Below are positions 48,094 through 64,000 of a stretch of DNA of 64,000 bases, one piece after another. Each line of letters starts with the position of its first letter. Position 1 is the first letter of the stretch. Both the position numbers and the translations under genes were made by a program. A model generated the notes under the pieces. The model was given only the letters and a program-made list of their open reading frames with translations. It searched no databases and was not told the DNA's origin. The stretch is from Micractinium sp. NFX-FRZ (taxonomy: Eukaryota > Chlorophyta > Trebouxiophyceae > Chlorellales > Chlorellaceae). The stretch covers positions 62,001 to 126,000 of the forward strand of contig JAPTJF010000024.1 in the NCBI GenBank assembly GCA_029339195.1, given 5' to 3'.

Positions 48094-48979
48094 GGTTGGC
48101 GGGTTTGGTTGTCGGCGGGTATGGTGAAAGGGCTTGGGGTCGGTGCCCCGATGCCCGCCTTCAGGCAAGAGGCACAGCAGGGCACAGCAGGCTGTTGAAT
48201 GAAGCGGCCAAGCGGCCAATTCTGACACTAGAGCGCCCTCCTGAGGCACCTTTAGTCTGCGGGTGACCAGTCACGCTAAATTGATGAAGGTGGCGGCACC
48301 CAGGAGGCTCCAGCTGCTGTTCCATTGGCTGCCCAGCACTGCAAGCGGCGGGACGACAGCCGCCCCACTGCATGCACAGTCAACTCAAGACTCACCCTGC
48401 GCTGCCAAGGTGGGCCACTTCTTTCACAATCAGCTTGAGTCGCTGTATAACCTTACACAGATCATGGACATTGAGACAAGCAGGGAGCGGCTTGCAGAGG
48501 CCACCGAGTCGCAGTCGGCAGCTTCGCCCCAGGCCGCTGCACAAGCTGACGCAGGCACTTAACTGGCAGCCTGTCCAAAACCCAAAGGCAGGGCCCCTAC
48601 CCGCTGCACGCAAAATGAAGGGGCTGACAGAGAGGCAACGCGTTACATCTGTGCTTGCTTGCAGAACTCCAATCATCAAGCTCAGGGTGCATCACATATA
48701 CAATGTATCACCAGGACAGGGTTGCAGTTAGAGACTGAAAGAAAAGAAACAACAGGGGAAACAGCTGCACATGCTATTGCTTCTGGTGCCCTTGCCGCCT
48801 GGCCTGGCTCGCTCGACACTGCCTCACAGGCCGGACAGGCTGGACAGCCTGCCTCCGCTCACACTCCATCGCTCCTGCAGCGCTCGCTCATCCCGCAACT
48901 ACCACTCATATTACGCTTCTGCCTCGTGTGTATATATGCTCCTGCCTCACTAGAATGTGTAAGCAGTACCATGCCATGC
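48094..48979. other. Region between cytochrome c start and copper ATPase 3' end
   Basis: Minus-strand TGTAA motifs at 48643-48647 and 48453-48457 lie 330-530 bases past the ATPase stop. The rest should be the cytochrome c promoter. No gene is supported. Confidence 0.5.
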
Positions 48980-51900
48980 TCAGCGCTGCAGCACTGCCAG
49001 CTCGCGGAGCACCGGCGCCGGCTTGCGGTAACCCCTCAGCAGCAGGCTGGACATGACGACTGAGACGCTGCTGAGGGCCATGCAGGCGCCGCCCACCCAG
49101 GGGGGCAGCTGCAGGCACCGAGCAGGCAGAAGAGGGGATCGGGGGAGTCGGGCGTGTTGCTGAGAACAGGCAGCGGCCGAGCAAGCACGCAAGCACAGGG
49201 GCCAAAGCAAGCGGGCCCCGCCATGCCCTCTGTGCAGCAGGCTTTGGGCAGCAGGCAGGCGGGCAGGCAAGCCGCAGCGTGCACAGCGTGCGCACCTGCA
49301 CGTGGGTGAGCGGGAAGAAGGCGCCAGCTGCCAGCGGTACCATCAGCACGTTGTACCCCAGGGCCTGCAGGCGGGGAGGCAGGTGGAGCACAAGGGGCTT
49401 GGAGCCGGGGGGGCGTCCGTGGTTGTGGGCAAGCTAGCACTGTGCCGCAGGCAGGGGCAGCGCCGGCAGCAGGCCCGGAAGGGAGCCAGGGACGGCAGCC
49501 TTGCTTGCAGGCGTGGTTGCCCGGCATTTGGCACCTCTCAGGCATGCACATGAACCTCCCAAGTGCTTGTGGTTCGGCTAGTGAGGCCGCAGGAACAAGG
49601 CAGGGTGGCACTCACCCACACATAGTTCAGCCGGATGCGGGCAAAGATTTTGCGGGAGAGGTCGAGCGAGATGAGGACGTCCTCCTGCCGGGCAGGGGGG
49701 GCGGGGCGGGGGGGGGGGGAGATGGGGCGGAGTGGAGGGAAGGGTGTGGGGACATGGCTGGTAAACGGCGTGGGGCAGCAAGGTTGGAAGGCATGAGTAT
49801 GTGGTAGGAGGGCATGGCGACATGCCAGTCAAGGGCCGAGCCATCCCCAACAGCACACCGGCAGACATGGTAGGATGGCATGGGTACATGCTGGCATCAG
49901 TCATGGACCAAACCAGGCACACAGGCGGCCAACACGTTCCCACGCACCGCCCACCCCAACTGCTTGACCTATCCCAACACATGCTTACCAGGTCCGACCG
50001 CATCAGCACATAGTCGGCCGCCTCGATTGCCACATCTGTGCCGCTGCCCACAGCGATGCCCACGTCTGATGGGATGGGAGGGATGAGCAGGGGACAAAAG
50101 GGGGTGGAGCAGCGGGTAGGGACGGGGAGGAGGTGGTGCAGACGGCACAGGCAGGGCTTCTTGAACCCCCACCCCAGTCTCCTTCAGAGCACCACCATTT
50201 TCACAACACACCCCAGCATACTCTAGCGCACCTCAACCCGCCCCGACCACCCCACCTGCTTGCGCCAGTGCCGGCGAGTCGTTGACGCCGTCGCCCACCA
50301 TCGCCACCCCGCCCTGCCCGCGCGCCTGGAGCTCCTGCAGGCAGGCAGGCAGGAAGGAAGGGGGGAAGACGGCATGGAACACACAGCAGGAGCGGCGGCG
50401 TCGGCAGAGCAGAGTGCAGGAGATAGCAGGGGCAGCATTGGAAGCAGAAGAGGGCGACAGGGCAGCCGAGCCTCCGGGAGCAGCGGCGCGCATTTTCGGC
50501 ACAGATTGCCCAAGCCCAGGGCTGTGTGGGCAGGCCCACGATGGGGATGCATTGCCCGTATCAAAGCTAGCGTTTTTGACTTTCAACACGACAGGGAGAA
50601 CTCTGACCACCCCTGCCCCTGCCCTGCCCTCCCCACCTTGACCTTGGCCACCTTGCCGGCGGGCATGACCTCAGCCGCCACCTCATCGATGCCCAGCTGG
50701 CCCGCTATGGCGCGCGCTGTGCGCCAGTTGTCGCCCGTCAGCAGCACGCAGTGCAGGCCCATGTGCCGCAGCGCCGACACCACGCCCCTGCAGCGCCAGG
50801 TGGAATGCAATCAAAAAAATCCCGTTCATGAAATCACAGTGCAAAAAGCCCAGTTCATCATGCCCCGGCAGCTGGTGTTGAGCACAGCGCTACGTTGAGG
50901 TTGGTTTGTTGTTCTCGTCGCTCCTTCCCCAAGTGAGCAGCACATGCCTGGGTGAACGACTGTCGCTGGACGGGCAAACCATGAGATGACCCTCTTCCCT
51001 TGCCACACCCCTTCCTTGTTACCCCTTCCTTGTTGCATACACACACACACAGGCTCACCGGGCCTCAGGCTTCAGAGGATCCTGAATGGCGATTGCTGCC
51101 ACCACTGCACTGCCCACAGCCACCAGCACGCACGTACGGCCCAGGCTCTGCAGGCCAAGGGGGCGCGCACCACCGGCTGTGACGGTGCCTGGCAACACCT
51201 AGGCATCTGGCGGATGCGGCTCGGCAGCCGGGATGCAAGTGCAGGCAGCAGGTAGCAACGTGCATTGGCGGTACCTAGGCTGGCTGGCACACGCAGCCGG
51301 CAACGGCAGCAGGACAGGAGGTGGTGAAGGCAGCGGTGGCAGCAGTAGCAGCAGTACCGTACCTCCATGTCCTGCATGTACGCCTCCGCCTGAGCTGGCA
51401 GCTGCAGCCCGGCTTCCTGCATCATCCGCTTGCTGCCCACCGCCACCCACACCTCCTCGCCCGCCGCCCCCTGCTGCTGCTGCCGCTGCTGCTGCCGCTG
51501 CTGCGAGATCAGGGTGAGGTCCAGGGCAGACGGCTCACGACTGGTGGCCTGCTCTCCTGCCGCTGCTGATGCTGCTGCCGCCTGCAGACCCAGAAGCACG
51601 GCATGGCTGCTGCCGCTGCCACCACTGCTACCTCTGTCACTGCTGCTGTCATAAGCCGGGGCAGCAGGCACAGGCAGCCGCACCAGTCCGCTGATGCCCT
51701 GGCCAACTGCCACCTGCACGTCCCGGCAGCCAGGCAGCGCAGCAGTAGCAGCAGCAGCGGTGCCCCCGCCGCTCCCGGCGCTGCCAGCCTCGGCAGCGGC
51801 GCCCCCATCCTGCTGCCCCTGCTGCGCCTGTTGCTGCAGGAAAGGCTGCGCGAATTTGATGATGGCAGCGCCCAGAGGGTGCTCGCTGTTGGACTCCACT

Positions 51901-54900
51901 GCAGCCGCCAGCAGCGCCACGTCAGCCAGTGCCACCTGGCAGCGGGCAGGCAGGGGTTGAGGGAAACAGACGGACATGAATCACGCTGATGAGCAGGCAC
52001 GCATCCTGCACAACAACTGCAGAGGGACACATCTCTCGCAGAGCTGCCTGGCAAGAGGGGTCAGGCACGCAAGCAGGCTGCACCACCAGCAGCAGCATGG
52101 GTGGCAGCAGCAAGTGGCAACACAGGGCGCAGGCAGAGACCATTGCAGCGCTTGCACCGCCCAAGGCAGCAGGCAGCGCGCACCTGCGGCTGCCACACGC
52201 GGCAGTCCACCACCGCCGGCCTGCCAGCTGTCAGGGTGCCGGTTTTGTCAAACACCACCGTGCGGACGCTGCATGGGCAGACAGAGGATAAATTAGTGCA
52301 AGTGCTGTGAAAGAACCATTACAGGGATTGTCAGATAATATCGCTGGACGTTGCAGGGGGGGGGAAGTTGCTCTGGTGGCGCCGCCGCACAGGCGCCGGC
52401 CTCACTGGCAGGCACAAGCGGGCGGCAAGCACGGCACCTCCCAGCATGCCACGTCCTCCATTGCCCGCCCTCGTCATCAACACCAGCAGCTGGCCCATCG
52501 GGCCACCCACCTGCAGGCGCGCTCCAGAGCGTCGCCACCCTTAATGAGGATCGCATTGGAGGCTGCCACTCCTGTGCCCACCATGACGGCGGTGGGAGTG
52601 GCCAGGCCCAGGGCGCATGGGCAGGCGATGACCAGGACTATAGGGCGGGGCGGGGGAGGGGCACAGCGCAGGATGTTTCAGGCAGGCGATGCCCAGGGGA
52701 GAAACGGGTAAGGAGCGGGAAGGTGGGGGTAGGTGCGCACGGGAGCGTGGGAGCAGGGCAGGGTGTGTCACCTGAAGGACAACAGTTGTCCTCACCCACT
52801 CGCAGCCTTTCAAAGCCAGAGCAATTATGCCGTGACCTCGTGACATAAGGAAACAATGCACAGCCCCCCACCCCACCCGCACCCAGCCTCCACCACCACC
52901 CCACCGACACCCACAGCCTCCCCCGCCTACCTGCGATGCCAAAGAGCAGCGCAAACAGGAAGGGCGTGTGGCCAGGTGGCAACCAGGAGTCTGGGTACCA
53001 GCACCATACACCAGCGGCGTACCTGCAGGCAACAAGAGAGGTGGGGGTGGGTGGGGAGCGGGGGTGGGCTTGGCCGCTGGTGGGGTGCACGAGCAGGGCT
53101 AGGCAGGGCTGGTGTAGACCTAGGCTCACCAGCAGAGAGCAGCAGAGGCACAGAGAAGGAGTGGAAGAGGCACAGGCACAGGGGCGGGCGAAGAGGCAGG
53201 GCCTCGCTCACCAGAGGGCCCATGTGGACACTGCCAGCGCCACGATGACGGGAACAAACACGGAGGACACTCGGTCGGCAAACGCCTGGATGGGGGCCTT
53301 GCTCATCTGCAGGCAAGAAAGAAAAGTGGGCAAACAAAGGGAGGGTGAGCAAACACAAGCACAGAGGATGCATGATGATCGGTAAGTGCCTGCATAGCAC
53401 CTTGCTTGTCTGCGGGAATGGGGGTGGTTGTGGGAAGGAGGGTGTGAGGGAGGCGTGAGTGAGAGGTGAGGCAAGGACAAGTCGGGGGCGGGATGAGGCC
53501 TTGCTCCCATTCATGCGTGCGGCACACCAGCTTGCCTGCCCGCCTGCCCACCCACCCACCCGCATCTTCCCCGCCATACGCGCTGTGGCCAATCTCCCCC
53601 CCCCAATTTCCCCCTCCCACCAACATCACACACCCACGCACTCCCACGCCCATGCACCTGCGCCGTCTCCACCAGCCGCACAATCTGGGCGAGCGCCGTG
53701 TCGGCCCCCACCCGCGCCACCCGCATGCGCAGCGGGCCCCCCATGTTCACGGTGCCCCCGATGAGCGGCGAGCCGGGGGCCTTGCCCACGGGTGCTGCAG
53801 GGGGTACGAGCACAGGAGAAACAAGAGGTAAAAGGGTGGTGGGTGGGCTCAATTATGGGGTGGTAGAGTGCCCAATCAGCGGCGAGCCGGAACTTGCACC
53901 ATTTGCTTCCACCGTCCCATGTGCCATGCACGCACCAGCCATCCTGCCGCCAGTGCAGGCACCTGCCCAGTCAGCCAGGCACCCACCTGTCCAGCCCACC
54001 CACCCATCCAACCCACCCACCTGACGCTCCAATCTACTCTCTACACGTGCTCCTCCCACAAACCGCCTGCTGCGCCGGCCACCTGGGCAGCCACCCGGGC
54101 AGCCACCCGGGCAGCCAGCCGGGCAGCAGCCAAGGTGCCCACCCGACTCCCAGGGGGGCATGGCCCAGGGGGGCATGGCCCAGGGGGGGCTTATCCAAAT
54201 GCCACTGTCCGTCCTCCACAAATTGCCTGCTGCCCCAGCCAGTCACCCAGCCAGCCAGCGAGCAGGCAGGGGTGCCCACCTGACTCCCCGGTGAGCATCG
54301 ACTCGTCCACATGAGACTGACCCTCCTCCACCACGCCATCCGTGGGCACGCGCGCTCCCGGCAGCACCTGCAGCAGCCATGGCAGCGGGGGCAGCGGGGG
54401 CCCGGATGGTGCGTGCTGATGGTGCACATGCTGTCTGTGATTGAGCCGTGTGTCCGGCACGGCATGGGGGTATGAGTGTCGAGCCAGGCTGGATGCATCA
54501 GAAAGGCGGCGGGTGGGGTTGCGCTGGGCTGTCCTGCGCCCAACCCCACGACCCCAGCTTGCCACAGCTTGTCCCTTCCTTCCTTGCTCCCCTTGCCCCT
54601 CCACACCGCGCCAGGCAATGGAACAGGAGGGTCAGGTCAGGTCTGGCCAGGCCAGCCTCATTCCCGCAACCCCATTGAAAGGCCCACCATCACCAAGTCC
54701 CCCCTGTGCCGCTGGTCACTGTACCGCTGGTCACTGTACCGCTGTACCCACCTTCACCAAGTCCCCCCTGTACCGCTGGTCACTGTACCGCTGGTCACTG
54801 TACCGCTGTGCCCCCCTTCACCAAGTCCACCCTGTACCGCTGGTCACTGTACCATTGCTCACTGTACCGCTGTACCCACCTTCACCAAGTCCCCCCTGTG

Positions 54901-57900
54901 CAGCAGCGCCGTGGGCACCTCCCGCTCCCCCGCCACCGCCCCGCTGCCGTCCAGCTCCAGCAGCAGCGCCGTGGGCGGCACCAGCTGGCACAGCCGCCCA
55001 ATCGCCTCGCCGGTGCGGCCCTTGGCCTGCGGCAAGCGGGCAGGTGGCAGCGGGGCGGGTGGGGAAGGGGCGGCAGAAAGTGCGCCTGTGCCAGGTCACA
55101 CGGGCAGGTGGACCAGCCGGTAGGCAGCCAGCAGCGGCTTTGTACAGCAGCATGTCAGCGGCAGTACATCGGTTGTGCTCTGACAGCTCACCCCGCACTC
55201 CCAGCAGCCTTCCATACAGCACACATGTAAGCGGCAGTACAACAACAGCAGCAATACAGTGCAGTTGCAGTACAGTGAGTAGTGCCAGCCTCACCGCCGA
55301 CTCCAGGTACTTTCCAAAGAGCACCAGTGTGATCAGCATTGCAGCAGTCTCGAAAAAGTCGGAGCCCATTGCGCCCATGCCGCCGCCGCCGCTAGGGTGC
55401 GGCTGCAGGTTCCGGGCCACACGGGCAGATGAGGGGGCGGGCGGAAGGTGAGCGGGCATGGCATACCAGTATGGGGTGCATGAGGAGGGAGAGATGCTGT
55501 CCCCCGCTGCAGGTGGAGGGCAGCAGCGGGCGCTGGCTGGCGCGGGGCCCCCGCCCCCGGTGGCCACAAGCGAGCAGCGGCACAGGCACTGGCAGCCGCT
55601 CAACCCAGCGCCGGCAGTGGTACCAGTACCAGTACCATGGCCATTACAGCTGGCAGCTACCCCGGGGCTTGCCTGCATGCGCTGCGTGATGATGGCCAGG
55701 AGGGAGTAGATGTATGCCGCGTTGGTGCCCAGGCTGACCAGCACGTCCATGTTGGCCCTGCGGTCATGGAATCAATTGCATGATTTGAATGGAGGGCAGG
55801 CCATCAATGGGGGAAGAGTCGCAATTTATTGAGCGCTGTGGAATGGCAAGTGGGTCGGTTCCAATGGTGACCATGCACCCCAACACCATCCCACACACCA
55901 CCAGCCCAATCCCCCACAAACACGCCCCTCCCCACAGCCACCCGCCCACCTGCCGCCCCGCAGCGCCTGGAATGCGCCGCGGTGGAAGCGCCAGCCGCAC
56001 CAGAACTGGACGGGGGTGGCAAACCCCAGGCGCAGCAGCTGGTCCCAGGGAAAGCCCATCAGCTGCAAACGAAAGGGTTGGGGGGCAGGAGGGGAGGGTG
56101 CATCATCGGCAGCTGGACAACAGAGGGTTGGGGAACAGGGCATCACGTAAAATGGGGCAGGCGGACGTCCAATTAACAAAACCAGTGCAATAAGGAATAA
56201 GGGGAAAGGAAACACTGGAGGCAGTGGCACCACCTTTCCCCAGGCCCTCTTGGGGGCATCCACCCGCTACCCCTGCCCCGCCCAGCGGCATGCTCCCACG
56301 CTGCCGCCGCCTGCGCACCGTGTGGCCCGACAGCCAGGCGGCAGCGGCGGGCCATGCCATGGGGAGCACCATAGAGCTGAGGAAGACGGGCAGCGTGAGC
56401 AGCGCGGACAGCAGGCACTGCCGCCGCCAGCGCGCCGCCTCCGCCCGCCCCGCCTCCACAAAGTCTGCAGGGGGAGGGTAGGGATGAATTGAATGCAGTG
56501 AACAGGTGGATGAATTGACACAGTGCACAAGTACGGCCAGGCACTAGAGGGGGGCAGGCAAAGTGCCTGCACAAAGCCTGAGTCGGGGGCAAACAGGCAG
56601 GCGTGCATTGAATGCAGGCCATCCGTGCGGTGTAGCGCTCCATGGGAGCAGTCAAAGAGCCTCCACAAGGTCTGCAGGGGACAGGCGGGCGCGTCAGGCA
56701 GGCAGGCGGGTAGGGAGCGGCAGCACAGCGGCAGCAGCAGCAGATTAGCCAAGCGTGGCCCCGCTACATCCACCACCCACACGCGCCAGCAGACTGCCAG
56801 GCCAGGAGGGCACCCACCCAGTCGCTGCTCTGTGAATGGCTCGGCCTCGAAGCCGGCACTGCGCACAGCCTCCAGCAGGTGCCGGGGGCCGGTGCTGTCG
56901 GGGTCGTACCGTACCTGCATATGACATGATGGTGCAGTGACATGTGCATAGTGTCTGCATAGGATATGTGCGTGGTGACACGTGAGGGCAGCCAGGGCGG
57001 GGGTGCGGGGTTTGATGGAAGCCCATGCGAAGCGGGGCGGTTTGAGCGGCGCCTGCCGCCTGCGCCCACCCCAAACTCACCTCTGCCACTCCGGTGAGCA
57101 GGTTGACCGAAGCATCCAGCACGCCTGGCACCTTGCGCAGCGCATGCTCCACTGCAGGCACAGCAAGGGCGAGCGGAAAGCAGAGATGGGGTGGGGCAGG
57201 CCAGGGAGGAGGCAGGCAGGCAGGTAGGCAGGCCTTCAGGCGTGTTGCTGCCAGGCAGCAACGCCAACAGCAGCACCCAGCGGGAGCTTTGAGTGCAGGC
57301 AGGCAAGATACATGATGCTGGCCAGCTGGGGTGGTCCACTGCACGAGTGCTGGCCCACTGCCGCAAGCTGCTCACCGGTGCCTGTGCAGCTGCTGCAGGT
57401 GAGGCCCTGCACCCGCAGCCGCTGCAGGTTGACCTCCTCCTGGCCCACCACTGCAGGGGCGCAGGAAAGGGTGCATGCGTGGGGAGGCAGGAAGAGGGGG
57501 GAGGGTTTTCAGCACTGGACGGTGGGGGCAGGGCTACCCAGGCGTGCAGCAGCAGGTGCATGCATGCCCACCGGCAGGGCGGCTGGCCGCGCCCACCCAT
57601 CTGGCAGCGCTTTGGGCAGGGGGGCTGGCAGCACCCTCAAACCAGGCCCACATCCAAGCTGCCATGACCACCCACCTCCACAGCGCCCTCCCCTTCCATC
57701 CAACCCTTCTCAAAGCACAGCAAAGCACAAGAGTCCGCGGGGCTGCCCCCAAGCACCCGAGGCCTCAAACCTCCACAGCGCCCTCCCCCTCAATCGAATC
57801 CAAGCACGCTCAGCAGCACACACGTGCACTGGGCTGCCCCCACGCACCAGAGGCCTCAAACCCCGCCGCCTGCACCGCCTCCACGATGCGCTCTGGGCTG

Positions 57901-59165
57901 CACAGCCCCTCGCCATACTGCACCTCAGCTTGCTCCAGGGTAAGGCTCACCACTGCCCGCTCCACCCCCGGCACACCAAGCAGCGCAGCCTCCACAGCTG
58001 TGCGTGGGGCGTGAGGAGCAGGGCGGGAGGCGAGACCAGGGCGGGGGGAAGGTAGTGTTAGCGCCGGGCGTGGGTGGGTGAAAGGTGACAGCTATGAGGG
58101 AGGGTGCCAGGTGGCAGGGCAATGGGGGACAGGCGCAGGACAGTGCGCAGGCCCAGCACAGCGCAGGGCAGGGCAGGGCAGGCGGGGCCGGCAGCAACGA
58201 AGGGTAAGGCTTGGAGGCGGGCCGGGGGGCGGGCGGGGTCTTACCAGCGGAGCAGGAGGAGCAAGCCATGCCGCCAACCGCCAGCTTCACCGCCTTGCTC
58301 TCGGCTGCAGCCCAGGCAGCAGGGGACGGGCACCGTTGACCGTGCAACCATGCAGGTCTGACCACGCACCCTCAGGCAGAGGCCTGCACGGCTGGCCATT
58401 CGCAATGTATTGCCCCAGCATCACAAACCGTGCCCGTCTTGAAAGCACCCTGCCTCTGCGGTGCTGCTCCGTCCACCCCTACCCTGCCCTGCCCTGCGCA
58501 GCGCTGCCCAAGCCTGCCCGGCACCCACCTGTGGTGCTGACCAGCTTGGCCTCAAATCCGGCGCCCTCGATGGCAGCCAGCACCTGGTCAATACTCGACA
58601 CAGCAGGGTCCAGCAGCACGTCTGCCGTTTCTCCCAGTAAGAACACGCCCGCCTTGCGCACGCCTGGCACCGCCCTGCATGCACGCCATTCGTGGCCGAG
58701 CGGGGAAGGTGTGCAGGGGGGCTTGCAGGGCGCAGACTAGAGCAGCGCATACAACGCCGGGGAGCAAAAGGCAGGAAGGGTTCTTTGTTGGTGCAAGGCG
58801 TCCCCGCCGCGCTTCGGTATAGTGCCTCACAGGCATCAGCGCGGCAGGGTGTGTGGAATGAAAACAGAACTGCGGTGAGCTCACCCTACAGCCTGCTCAC
58901 AGGCACGTGCGCAGCAGGAGCACTGCATGCCGCTAACAGACACCACCGCATGCAGCGCGCCGCCGCGGGGCGTCACCGGCGCGCTGCCGCCATCGGCTGC
59001 GCCGCGGCCACCCAAGAGGGGCTGCAGCAGCGGCTCATTCTCGTCCTTAATCGCGCCCGGGACGCACTGCGGGGTGCAAGACCGCTCCGCGGTGCATGCG
59101 CAAAAAGCTGCACACCGGCAGGCTGGAGCGGGCCTGCCGCCATTCGGAACAGCGTCGCCCGCCAT
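48980..59165 (-). CDS. RAN1: Copper-transporting P1B-type ATPase (RAN1/HMA7, ATP7-like), 26 exons
   Basis: Pumps Cu(I) into the secretory pathway using ATP. The 26 exons (58885-59165 first, 48980-49108 last) sum to 3339 bases, 1112 residues, all in phase. Three N-terminal HMA domains: [15 protein letters not shown] and GLTCSSC (the third has L for M). Then membrane helices, actuator motif TGES (54282-54295), the CPC metal site in [17 protein letters not shown] (exon 52511-52637), phosphorylation site DKTGT (exon 52184-52268), SEHPLG, and [12 protein letters not shown] (exon 50256-50334). Exon 19 (51363-51935) carries a Q/G/S-rich insertion in the nucleotide-binding domain. The last helices end [17 protein letters not shown]. 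Intron 10 is GC-AG (CAG/GCAAGC). [10 protein letters not shown] is the first in-frame ATG with an open frame to HMA1. Confidence 0.92.
53388..53520 (-). repeat. Two decoy copies of the copper ATPase exon 15 acceptor
   Basis: 53388-53416 and 53491-53520 resemble the true exon start (53288-53314, CAG/ATGAGCAAGGCCCCCATCC), about 100 bases apart, both upstream in transcript order. Confidence 0.75.
53873..54156 (-). repeat. Junction copies and short tandem repeats in copper ATPase intron 13
   Basis: 53873-53900 copies the exon 14 start (CAGCGGCGAGCCGG). 54131-54156 copies the exon 13 end and donor (GGTGCCCACC.GACTCCC). Between them, 54081-54125 is a 12-base tandem (GGGCAGCCACCC), and just beyond, 54155-54190 a 15-base tandem (GGGGGGCATGGCCCA). 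Confidence 0.75.
54686..54880 (-). repeat. Minisatellite built from copper ATPase exon 12 end and donor
   Basis: The true exon end plus donor (54876-54900: ACAGGGGGGACTTGGTGAAG then GTGGGTACAG on the minus strand) recurs at about 54806-54830, 54745-54775 and 54686-54712. A 14-base subunit (CCGCTGGTCACTGT) is repeated between the copies. At least one copy keeps an intact GTGGGTAC donor. Confidence 0.9.
56659..57770 (-). repeat. Two more junction copies in copper ATPase introns
   Basis: 56659-56680 copies the exon 8 acceptor and start (CTGCAGAC.TTGTGGAGGC). 57739-57770 copies the exon 4 end with flank (GGGCTGCCCCC..GCACC.GAGGCCTCAAAC; true copy 57831-57862). Confidence 0.7.
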
Positions 59166-60127
59166 GCTAGGCAGCTACCTCTGAGCCCCGGAATGAGCTT
59201 TGCGCCGCGCAGCCAGCGCAGTTTGATTTCAAGAGACGCCAAAGCACCCAGCTGCGGCAGTGGCGGCAGCTGGGCGGTGCCCAGGCATGCAGATTCCTGT
59301 CCTAGAACTGATGAGAGCGTTGTCAGAACCGAACCGTTCATCATATGCAGTAATTTTTTGTTTGCTGTTGTTTTGAAGGAGAGTTCAGGATGAGGCCACA
59401 ACTATCATCCGTCACCGCCCGCTGCTTTACTCTTTACATGTGCTGAGCACCGGGCAGGAGGGGCATGGAGCAGCTGTTGGGCGTGCAGCACCCGCGCATG
59501 CGCGATGCTCCAAACGTGCAGCGACAGTGAGTGCCCTCAGGCACCTGCCAATGTGAGACAGGGGTTGGGCGTGGGGGTTCAATGCAGAGCAAGTACCGGA
59601 TGGGCGTCGTCAACAGGAGGACAGGCATGAAAAGAGGGGGGATGCGTGGTGGTGCCACCTTCATGCGTGGCGCGTGTGCCATGGCGTGCTTGCTGGCTGG
59701 CTGGGGCAGAGACGAGGCACACAGCGAGCAGCAGCAGGAGCCCATTGTGGGAAGGAAGCGGTGACAGCAGCAAGAACAAAAAAAAATGGGGGAGGGTGGG
59801 AGCGCGGGCAAGCAGAGAAGCAACGGGAAGGGGGCGCGCATGCGTGGGTGGGTTACAGATGCGAGGGGGCGCCGCAAACAGACGGGACAGGACGGGCAGC
59901 AGTGGGAGGGGGTCGTCTTTGGATTCTTTGTAGAAAGGAGGGGGCAGAGAGACAGCAGGGGGCGGCGGCTGAGCTGCACGCGGTGCGCGTCAGCCGGCAG
60001 GCGCCTGGCTGCCGGCCCAGCAGTGGACCGTGGAACCGGGCCCAATGAGGGCGGCGGCTCCTTTCTGATGCAAACCGGGCAGCCAGGCCTCAGGTGCGAC
60101 GTGCCTCTCGCCAGGCAACCTCGGCGT
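59166..60127. other. Region between copper ATPase start and IDH 3' end
   Basis: Minus-strand TGTAA at 59853-59857 lies about 270 bases past the IDH stop; another is at 59434-59438. The remainder should hold the ATPase promoter. No other gene is supported. Confidence 0.5.
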
Positions 60128-63665
<3,538 letters not shown>

Positions 63666-64000
63666 CTGCAGGGGTGGCACGGGTGTTTCTGAGCGGTCAT
63701 GCTTGGTTGTGGTTGTGCGGGAGCCGAACAGTGGGGTGCGGCGGGCGGGCAGGCGGACAGCTGGCAGACAGGCCGAGGAGGCACAGCAGAAGGGGGCGGG
63801 GCGCCAGGGGTTTGAGGCCCTCCAGGGGCTGCAGCACAGTAAGCTTCCAGTTGAATTGTTTTCAGAGCACTGTAGCGCCCAGGGCAACAAGGGCCACTTA
63901 CAACTGCCGGCGAGACCTGCAGGCGGCAGGCGGCGAGTCAACCCTCGCCGCCGCTGACAGTGGCAGTGGGTCAGCGAGCGCGAAGCGCCCTCCCGCAGCG
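63666..64000. other. IDH intron or upstream region at the window edge
   Basis: No exon supplying the expected VTLIPGDG segment in phase was found, so it is probably beyond 64000. A short AG...GTAAGT bracket near 63912-63926 does not give the right phase. Confidence 0.4.

Noticed and set aside
63912..63926. Short exon bracketed by AG and GTAAGT upstream of IDH
   Set aside because: It does not end in the phase needed for the GDGIGPE motif and encodes nothing of the expected sequence.

Overview
This window looks like nuclear DNA of a green alga. It is very GC-rich and dense with short introns (I count about 126). The genes carry TGTAA polyadenylation motifs, TTTAGGG-type telomeric units occur inside introns, and the proteins resemble plant or chlorophyte orthologues. 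A chlorophyte such as a trebouxiophyte (Chlorella-like) fits best, but genus is inference. All exon models below were built by eye from splice sites, reading phase and family knowledge. Phase closes across every junction I report.

Layout. 186-827 (-): 5' end of the RNA cytidine acetyltransferase NAT10, running off the left edge. 1524-7991 (+): cytosolic-type seryl-tRNA synthetase, 15 exons, complete. 9117-11001 (+): bZIP-like nuclear protein. 11784-13955 (-): seed-maturation-protein (SMP) domain protein. 14244-15849 (+): small single-membrane-segment protein of unknown function. 17295-20541 (-): mitochondrial porin VDAC, 10 exons. 21086-22197 (-): unknown, probably mitochondrial, membrane protein. 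22460-26689 (+): outer-arm axonemal dynein intermediate chain DNAI1/IC1. 27511-44152 (-): CHD1 chromatin remodeller, 43 exons, 1978 residues. 45090-48093 (-): cytochrome c with two microexons and a duplicated terminal exon. 48980-59165 (-): copper-transporting P1B ATPase (RAN1/HMA7-like), 26 exons. 60128-63665 (-): NAD-dependent isocitrate dehydrogenase catalytic subunit, 5' end beyond the right edge, with an assembly gap in one intron.

Gene relations. There is no operon logic. Three divergent pairs share short promoters (828-1523, 13956-14243, 22198-22459). Four genes serve mitochondria or are likely to (VDAC, cytochrome c, IDH, the 21086-22197 protein). Copper ATPase and cytochrome c are neighbours but no co-regulation is visible.

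Main discovery candidate. The introns are full of decayed copies of the exon-intron junctions beside them. Copies of an exon's 5' end with its acceptor lie upstream of that exon; copies of an exon's 3' end with its donor lie downstream. I see this in at least eight genes and at dozens of places. It ranges from near-perfect 30-55 base copies to a minisatellite made of repeated donor sites (54686-54880), and it culminates in cytochrome c, where a whole coding terminal exon is duplicated and both copies remain open. About 6% of introns also use GC-AG ends. Together this points to intron growth by repeated local tandem duplication of splice junctions, with possible effects on alternative splicing.
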